In this document: positions 7,301 to 11,051 of the stretch, piece after piece
How the letters are laid out: the number at the start of each line of letters is the position of its first letter
Numbering within the stretch: the stretch's first letter is position 1
DNA from: CAYMLL01 sp964390645
GTDB taxonomy: Bacteria > Planctomycetota > UBA8108
DNA length: 11,051 bases
Direction of reading: 5' to 3'
Assembly (NCBI GenBank): GCA_964390645.1
Contig: CAYMLL010000264.1
Coordinates: forward strand, 1 to 11,051
The notes under the pieces: model-generated
Seen by the model: the letters and a program-made list of their open reading frames with translations, nothing else
Databases searched by the model: none
What the model was told of the DNA's origin: nothing
Position numbers and translations under genes: made by a program

Positions 7301-10198
7301 CAGATGTGGCGCGGATCGGCGGCGGGCGTGCGTGCGAGCACCGACTGGACCGCCAGCGGCCTGGGCGACCTGGCGCATTTCGGAGCGGCGCTCGGCTCCG
7401 GCGACGTCAACGGTGACGGCTTCAGCGACGTGGTGGTCGGCGCGCCCGGAGACGGCGCCGATCTGGCGGGCCGCATCCACGTGTTCCACGGGTCCTCCTA
7501 CGGCCTTTCCGGGAGCGCCGACCAGGTCCTCGAGCCTGACAGCGGAGCCGCGGGCGATCTCCTCGGTGCCTCGATCGCGGTGCTCGACCTCGACGGCGAC
7601 GGCCTCGACGATATCGTCTCGACGTCGACGGACGGCACGGGCGCACAGAGCCGCGTGGTGATCTTCCTCGGCAGCGCCAGCGGCATCTCGCCGGAGCCGG
7701 ACGCCGTACTCGACAGCCACGGGGGCATCGACGGGTTCGCCCACGAGGTCGCGGCGGCTGGTGACTTCGATGGCGACGGTCGCGCGGATCTCCTGGTTCG
7801 CGTGGTGACGCCGAGCGAGGCGGACGCTGCCGACGGCGCTCTGCTCTCGACCTGGCTCGTCTACCTCGGCTCACCGGACGGCGTCGACCCCAGCCCCGCA
7901 CGGCTTGGACCGGCGGTCGATCTGGACGCATCCCTAGTCGGCTTCACGCCAACGGCCGCTGCACTTGGCGACCTGGACGGCGACGGCCGATCCGAGGTCG
8001 CTCTCGCCCTCGCGGACGCGGTGACGGTCCACGCAGGAGCGCCGTTCGAGTTCGAGCCGACGCTCATCGCGCGGGCCAGCATCGAGCACGTCTACACGGC
8101 GTTCGGGGACTACGAGATCGTCATCGAGGCGACCGCTCCGGACGGCAACGGGGCCGTCGACAGGCTGCCGATCAGCGTCGAGGTCGACATCCCGCGCGTC
8201 GTGGACTTCACGCCGACTCCGAGCGGCTTCGTGGTGGAGCTGTCTCGACCGATCCAGGTCGCGACGCTCGATCTGCACGGTGACGAGGCGGGCGGTTGGC
8301 CGCAGCCGGACGTCGTCCTGCGCGGTGAACGCGTCGGCGAGGTCTCCGGTTCCCTCGTCGTCGATGCCGACGGCCGGCGCCTGAGCTTCGTCGCCACCGG
8401 CGGCGTGCTCGCCGCCGACGACTACCGTGCCACGCTACGCAGCGGCACCGACGCCTTCGTCGGGTTCAACGGTCGCCTGCTGGACGGCGACGGCGACCGT
8501 GTCGGCGGTGACGACTTCACCGCGGACTTCCGGCTCGGCGACCCGGACATCGAGCCGCTGGTCGTCGGCATCGCGGACGCCGCGCGGGGGCCGGGACAGA
8601 CTCTCGACGCGGACGGCGAAGGGAGCGGTCTGGCGGTGACGATCAGCGAGGCCACCGGCATCTCCTCCGTGTCCTTCGTCCTGCGCCACGATCCGGATCT
8701 TCTGGTCGTCACCGACGCTCGTCCGGGCGCCAACCTCCCGAAGGACGCCGCAGTCACCGTCACCTCGGCGGGACCAGGAGTCACGGCGATCGACGTGACC
8801 AGCGACACGGGGCTCGGAAGCGGCGCGCTTGAACTCGTCTCCATCGAGGCTCGGGTGCCTCACTTCGCGGCGCTGGGCGCTGCGGGGGTCCTCGACCTCG
8901 ACGAGGTGCGCGTCGTGCGCAGCGATGGTCAGTCCGACGTCGCCATCGACGACGATGGGGTCCATGCCGTGAGCTATCTCGGCGACGCCGACGGCGACGG
9001 CAGCTACGGCTCCGCCGACGCCCAGAAAGTCCTGCGCGTCAGCGTCGGGCTCGACGATGGCTTCGCGGCTCACCGGCTCGTCGATCCGGTCGTCGTCGCC
9101 GACGTCAATGGCAGCGGCGCGCTCGGTACACAGGACGCGCGCGCGGTACTGAGGACGGCGGTCGGACTCGACTCGGAGATTCCGGGGATCCCGGCGGCTG
9201 CACGCCAGGCCGCCGCCGGCGAGGGTGGCGGAGCCGGGCGGTCGTCAGGGACAGAGTACAGACGTGTGACGATCGGTGTCTCCTCCGGAGCCGCGGCTCG
9301 ACCGGGCGAGACGGTGAGCGCTTCGGTGAGTGTCGACGCGGTCGACCGGCTGACGTCCGCCGACCTGGTGCTCGGGTACGATGCGGCGGCCCTCGCTCCG
9401 AGCGCCGGCGGCGTGCGAGCCGGCAGTCTGATGGCGAACGCGCTCCTGGAGTACCGGGTCGACGCTCGGAACGGCAGGGTGATCGTGGCGATGGCGACGC
9501 TGACCCCGGGCACGGGCTCCGGGGAACTCCTCGAGCTGGAGCTCGAGGTCCTCGAGGGCGCCGTAGCCGGGGAGTCGCTGCTCGATCTGCAGCGTGCGGT
9601 GCTCGACGGCGGCGCACATTCGTTGAGCACGAGGCCGATTCCCGGAGCCGACGCGACCGATGGCAGCGTCACCATCCTCGAGCCGAACCGGGCGCCGTTG
9701 ATCGAGTCTGTCGGCGATTTGCGCGTCGACGTCGGCGAGAAGGTCTCCTTCAAGGTCGTCGCCAGAGATCCGGACGGCCCGGACAACCTGCTGTTCTACC
9801 GTCTGCAGGAGGCGCCTGCAGGTGCGTGGATCGACGCGAAGAGCGGCGTCTTCACGTGGACCCCGACGGCTCTAGACGCGGGCCTCGCGCGGCAGGTCAC
9901 GGTCGTGGTCGGCGATGCCGAGGATCCGGTCGCCGAGTCGAGGATGAGCTTCTCGGTCGAGGTGCTGAAGGTCGCCAAGATCTGGACCTTCGGCGTCGAC
10001 TGGAACCTCGGCGTCGACCGCGACATCGCCGACGACAGGGCGGCTCGCGGCGAGAAGTCCCCCCAGGAGGCCCACCGGGCGGCGGCGTACTCACAGCCGT
10101 TCGAGGAGACCTTCGTCGCGGTGACGGCGAGGAACGAGCCTCTGTTCGACGGTCCCTTCTACGATTCTCATGTGTACGACGGCTTCTACCATCACTGA
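4310..10198 (+). CDS. Giant surface protein, C-terminal part: beta-helix, FG-GAP propeller in PKD, Ig, cohesin-dockerin-cohesin, cadherin-like
   Basis: This frame is open from 4070 to the TGA at 10196. The first start-like codon is a GTG at 4484 with no Shine-Dalgarno and no signal peptide, whereas from 4310 it continues the broken anchor-D domain (DSGAVRIGIGSG to PLTGSGV). I therefore read it as the continuation of the preceding frame. Order: unassigned 4400-4780; beta-helix 4780-6540 with a helical hairpin at about 6098-6230; first half of a PKD domain 6550-6720 (VDLGDGTG); seven FG-GAP repeats 6740-8050; second half of the PKD 8050-8190 (HVYTAFGDYEIVIEAT); SbsA-type Ig 8190-8543; cohesin-like 8560-8965; dockerin 8984-9169; cohesin-like 9260-9684; He_PIG/cadherin-like 9686-9964; aromatic tail. 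Calcium-type D-x-[DN]-x-D-G loops are frequent. It is probably an extracellular, calcium-stabilised adhesive or scaffold protein. If it were translated on its own from 4484 it would be about 1,904 residues without an export signal. Confidence 0.85.
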   Translation, partial: DSGAVRIGIGSGDESIFAIIPLTGSGVFPEVRTVFFKRDPDFVHGDPLLGGHPDAATDVLHVLDGDGVLLAFDLLSTREVVDLWPILTEVPQNEIELSDFDSLAYQVVASLPGRFGEFYFVGDGERVELEPVEDSGTSAGREVDAGGVSSRVGEVSIEDLSLTATAGIRVFAANGLSLPDAGGLLAAPSLDLRTFGVLEAHGDLRALDAGSFASGGDLILGGEVSAGNALSLNADFQTFADMRQDPAEGRLPRGFQNPRPSTSGRVIASTSLPSASQVAALRSVGIEDFFTPAPVTGDDDAPDVCEEEQGLVYGLDLLDGVSLIAPQLRIISLGSVYGELDVEGLILETRGLGDVVVLNRGEEFAVQAAVAGGRFDAFSLGNIAAQSIVTQFAGLDSSVSLRAAGTGSLRVGEIVAGQGESAVFLDAALGVEELGAEGGSVVRASGVQIDSGLAANLSQQLWSAGPVTINDDLSVFIDADFAAEVRGQGAEIGASRDIFVGAHVALDGAAFLGAGRDVVFLEGTSLTNHGGTTQIMAGGSLHLLGGVPLGGGGGAGAGGPSVVIDASHLVVESGGIRQHEDTLLRSEQLDLEVDPFGIRSLDAQIETLRDLPGISPEVVAGLEVELEDLRALRDSRAERDVEIFTDVRSFRADNVGRGDLLIHSAGDVDLEKLDVHDGTISVETTGSMRVQNLSIHTDRHANGIDLRAHGDIAIEAVELGPNVRFAASSSSGSVLPSLTGMTLEGRILREPVYVDAPATLEIELLGDARALFGSSESVRFEVDLGDGTGRQLLEPGGVVSPPQIDTLVARIDTNGGTLAGRAVAGVGDANGDGLRDLLVAESLVGGSGQVRLLAAESTGGLGGTVWVHTDAAKGTGFGEVIAAAGDINGDGLGDWLVSAPRSEEERTVSVDDDGVAAVETLQGAVFVYLGSTQATGIVSNQELMAGSPGARFGGTLAAAGDVDGDGYGDILVGADHESRAVIRLDGTVDLLSENGVVQMWRGSAAGVRASTDWTASGLGDLAHFGAALGSGDVNGDGFSDVVVGAPGDGADLAGRIHVFHGSSYGLSGSADQVLEPDSGAAGDLLGASIAVLDLDGDGLDDIVSTSTDGTGAQSRVVIFLGSASGISPEPDAVLDSHGGIDGFAHEVAAAGDFDGDGRADLLVRVVTPSEADAADGALLSTWLVYLGSPDGVDPSPARLGPAVDLDASLVGFTPTAAALGDLDGDGRSEVALALADAVTVHAGAPFEFEPTLIARASIEHVYTAFGDYEIVIEATAPDGNGAVDRLPISVEVDIPRVVDFTPTPSGFVVELSRPIQVATLDLHGDEAGGWPQPDVVLRGERVGEVSGSLVVDADGRRLSFVATGGVLAADDYRATLRSGTDAFVGFNGRLLDGDGDRVGGDDFTADFRLGDPDIEPLVVGIADAARGPGQTLDADGEGSGLAVTISEATGISSVSFVLRHDPDLLVVTDARPGANLPKDAAVTVTSAGPGVTAIDVTSDTGLGSGALELVSIEARVPHFAALGAAGVLDLDEVRVVRSDGQSDVAIDDDGVHAVSYLGDADGDGSYGSADAQKVLRVSVGLDDGFAAHRLVDPVVVADVNGSGALGTQDARAVLRTAVGLDSEIPGIPAAARQAAAGEGGGAGRSSGTEYRRVTIGVSSGAAARPGETVSASVSVDAVDRLTSADLVLGYDAAALAPSAGGVRAGSLMANALLEYRVDARNGRVIVAMATLTPGTGSGELLELELEVLEGAVAGESLLDLQRAVLDGGAHSLSTRPIPGADATDGSVTILEPNRAPLIESVGDLRVDVGEKVSFKVVARDPDGPDNLLFYRLQEAPAGAWIDAKSGVFTWTPTALDAGLARQVTVVVGDAEDPVAESRMSFSVEVLKVAKIWTFGVDWNLGVDRDIADDRAARGEKSPQEAHRAAAYSQPFEETFVAVTARNEPLFDGPFYDSHVYDGFYHH
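6740..8050 (+). repeat. Seven FG-GAP repeats: integrin-alpha-like seven-bladed beta-propeller
   Basis: Seven calcium-binding loops are encoded at 6791 (DANGDGLRD), 6965 (DINGDGLGD), 7190 (DVDGDGYGD), 7403 (DVNGDGFSD), 7586 (DLDGDGLDD), 7763 (DFDGDGRAD) and 7970 (DLDGDGRSE). They are spaced 58-75 residues apart, and most are preceded by the FG/GA half of the motif (GTGFGEVIAAAGD, ARFGGTLAAAGD, AHFGAALGSGD). The repeat number and spacing match the integrin-alpha propeller. The last loop ends in Glu instead of Asp. The probable role is ligand binding or a rigid calcium-dependent module; the ligand is unknown. Confidence 0.9.
8190..8543 (+). other. SbsA-type bacterial Ig-like domain
   Basis: Begins PRVVDFTPTPSGFVVELSRP and ends in LAADDYRATLRSG followed by the acidic loop LLDGDGDRVGGDDF, the arrangement seen in SbsA-like Ig domains of large exported proteins. 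It is a structural spacer between the propeller/PKD block and the cohesin-dockerin block. Confidence 0.6.
8560..8965 (+). other. Cohesin-like domain A
   Basis: This beta-rich stretch of about 135 residues immediately precedes the dockerin. It has the cohesin pattern of an early G-x-x-x strand, SSVSFVLRHDPDLLVVTDA (the 'F-x-x-x-Y/H-D-P-x-x-L' signature), and late strands ending in VSYLGD. It is more diverged than domain B. The assignment is by motif only and could be a related cohesin/carbohydrate-binding fold. Confidence 0.65.
8984..9169 (+). other. Type I dockerin domain
   Basis: Two 12-residue EF-hand-like loops, each followed by a helix: DADGDGSYGSAD at 8984 followed by AQKVLRVSVGL, and DVNGSGALGTQD at 9101 followed by ARAVLRTAVGL. 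Positions 1, 3, 5 and 12 hold Asp, Asn or Ser as in dockerins. The length of about 62 residues is typical. Dockerins bind cohesins; here cohesin-like domains lie directly on both sides in the same chain. Confidence 0.88.
9260..9684 (+). other. Cohesin-like domain B
   Basis: Follows the dockerin after an Ala/Gly-rich linker. It shows PGETVSASVSVDAVDRLTSA, then LVLGYDAAALAPS and a late strand GELLELELEVL, the usual order of cohesin strands (P-G-x-x-[VF], [LF]-x-[YF]-D). It ends near GSVTI. Length is about 140 residues. Confidence 0.75.
9686..9964 (+). other. He_PIG / cadherin-like Ig domain
   Basis: NRAPLIESVGDLRVDVGEKV, then ARDPDGPDNLLFYRLQEAP, SGVFTWTPT and a final FSVEV form the standard signature of the putative-Ig/dystroglycan-type cadherin-like family. 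It is a structural or calcium-dependent adhesion module at the C-terminal end of the giant protein. Confidence 0.82.
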
Positions 10199-11051
10199 TC
10201 CACGCTCTCTGCTGGCCGCTGTGGTTCTGACGCTCGGCGCCTGCGGGGCGCTCCGGGCCCAGGGACGCGAGGTCCGCCTGACGGTGCCGCCGACGGTCAA
10301 TGTCGGCGATTCGCTGCCGGTTGCCGTGACGGTGGATGACGCCTCCGCGCTGGCGGGGTTCCGCTTCGAGATCGGCTTCGACGCGAGCCTCTTCGAGCTG
10401 TCGCAGGGAGACCTCGTGCGGGGCGACGCGTTTCCGGAGGATGACGCGGGCAGCCTGACGGTGGCGAACTTCCTCGCCGACGGCACGCTCCGGACGCCGG
10501 GCCGGCTGGTCGTCTCCGGCCTGAACGTCGAGCCGATCGTCACCGGTGACGGGATCGTTCTGGAGCTCACGCTGCGGCTGCGGACGAACGCGCTCGGTGC
10601 GGACGAGCGCTCCACGGAGACCCTCGTCGACCTGATCGACGTGCGCCTCAACGAGGGCGAGCTGGAGCTCGCCGACGCCTCGCGGGACGGCCCCGACGTG
10701 ACGGATTCGGACTGCGACACGGCGGGCACCTGCGCCGCGACGAACGTGACGATCGGTGGCGCGGAGATCGCCCTGGAGCCCGGCAGCGTCGACTTTGGCG
10801 AGGTGCGTGTCGGCGAGTCGATCGAGGGCGTCGTGGAGTTGCGCAATCCCGGCACGGCCATCTTGCGGGTGAGCGTCATCGAGCTGTCGGCCGGTACATC
10901 CACGGCGTTCTCGATCGTCGAGGGAGGTAGAGCGCTGGAGCTCGAGCCCGGTGCGGGGCCGCATCGGGTGCGAATCCTCTACACGCCTCTGCGTGATGGC
11001 GAGGATCTCGGCTCCCTGCTCGTGCTCAGCAACGCCTTCACGCTTCCGGGG
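10170..11051 (+). CDS. Secreted cohesin and choice-of-anchor D protein (3' partial)
   Basis: The ATG at 10170 overlaps the upstream gene by 29 bp, in a different frame, which suggests translational coupling; no clear Shine-Dalgarno is visible. The frame stays open to the window edge (294 codons seen). Residues 1-32 form a signal peptide: R12, then a hydrophobic core SLLAAVVLTL. It contains a possible lipobox L22-G-A-C25 and, alternatively, a signal peptidase I site near LRA|QG. Residues 35-172 form a cohesin-like domain (VGDSLPVAVTVDD, FRFEIGFDASLFELSQ). An acidic linker follows with two nearby cysteines (DSDCDTAGTC). From about residue 198 there is a choice-of-anchor D domain (LEPGSVDFGEVRVGESIEG, VELRNPGTAILRVSV). 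It is probably exported or outer-membrane-attached and may dock the neighbouring dockerin. That partnership is inferred from proximity and family knowledge. The C-terminus is not seen. Confidence 0.85.
   Translation, partial: MCTTASTITDPRSLLAAVVLTLGACGALRAQGREVRLTVPPTVNVGDSLPVAVTVDDASALAGFRFEIGFDASLFELSQGDLVRGDAFPEDDAGSLTVANFLADGTLRTPGRLVVSGLNVEPIVTGDGIVLELTLRLRTNALGADERSTETLVDLIDVRLNEGELELADASRDGPDVTDSDCDTAGTCAATNVTIGGAEIALEPGSVDFGEVRVGESIEGVVELRNPGTAILRVSVIELSAGTSTAFSIVEGGRALELEPGAGPHRVRILYTPLRDGEDLGSLLVLSNAFTLPG

Noticed and set aside
6833..7744. Long open frame of 303 codons on the - strand over the FG-GAP region
   Set aside because: It mirrors the periodic D-x-D-G-D-G codons of the + strand and is Arg/Ala/Val/Asp-biased, with no recognisable domain. 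It is a shadow frame typical of high-GC DNA.
6790..7995. RTX-toxin calcium repeats
   Set aside because: The Asp-rich loops are D-x-[DN]-G-D-G at 58-75 residue spacing, not GGxGxDxUx nonapeptides in tandem. They fit FG-GAP repeats.
10199..10260. Intergenic terminator or promoter between the two genes
   Set aside because: There is no intergenic space because the genes overlap, and no hairpin followed by a T run is seen.
9897..10964. 355-codon - strand open frame across the junction of the two genes
   Set aside because: Very Arg-rich with no domain or signal, and opposite two well-supported + strand genes. Treated as a shadow.

Overview
The window is very GC-rich and codes on the + strand almost from end to end. 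It carries no RNA gene, mobile element, CRISPR array or operon of enzymes. It shows parts of what look like two adjacent genes for giant, modular, exported proteins. The first gene is open at the left edge and reads to 10198, but is split by an apparent one-base frameshift near 4308, so it appears as two reading frames (3-4376 and about 4310/4484-10198). The second gene starts at 10170, overlaps the first by 29 bp and runs off the right edge. The domain types (hemagglutinin-like beta-helix, FG-GAP propeller, PKD, SbsA-type Ig, cohesin, dockerin, cadherin-like, choice-of-anchor D) together with the GC content suggest a Gram-negative environmental bacterium with large surface proteins, for example a planctomycete, a myxobacterium-like deltaproteobacterium or a related lineage. 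The taxon cannot be fixed from this sequence alone.

Layout of the first gene product (about 3,398 residues visible once the frame is repaired): 3-960, beta-helix repeats rich in G-[DGS]-[LI]-x-[LIV] turns; 960-3690, about 910 residues of almost uninterrupted heptad coiled coil; 3715-4075, a Gly-, His- and aromatic-rich connector; 4080-4390, an ASH/choice-of-anchor D beta-sandwich that straddles the frameshift; 4400-4780, unassigned; 4780-6540, a second beta-helix stretch carrying a small helical-hairpin insertion; 6550-8190, a PKD-like domain that appears to be interrupted by a seven-repeat FG-GAP (integrin-alpha-like) propeller; 8190-8543, an SbsA-type Ig domain; 8560-8965, a cohesin-like domain; 8984-9169, a type I dockerin with two EF-hand-like calcium loops; 9260-9684, a second cohesin-like domain; 9686-9964, a cadherin-like/He_PIG domain; then a short tail rich in Tyr, Phe and His.

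The second gene starts with a signal peptide, possibly of the lipoprotein type, followed by a cohesin domain and another choice-of-anchor D domain before the window ends. Cohesin and dockerin are known partners in calcium-dependent protein-protein docking. A dockerin flanked by cohesins on one chain, next to a separate secreted cohesin protein, therefore suggests a self-assembling or co-assembling extracellular structure, not a cellulosome, since no glycoside hydrolase is visible. This assembly model is inference. The domain calls rest on motifs read by eye.
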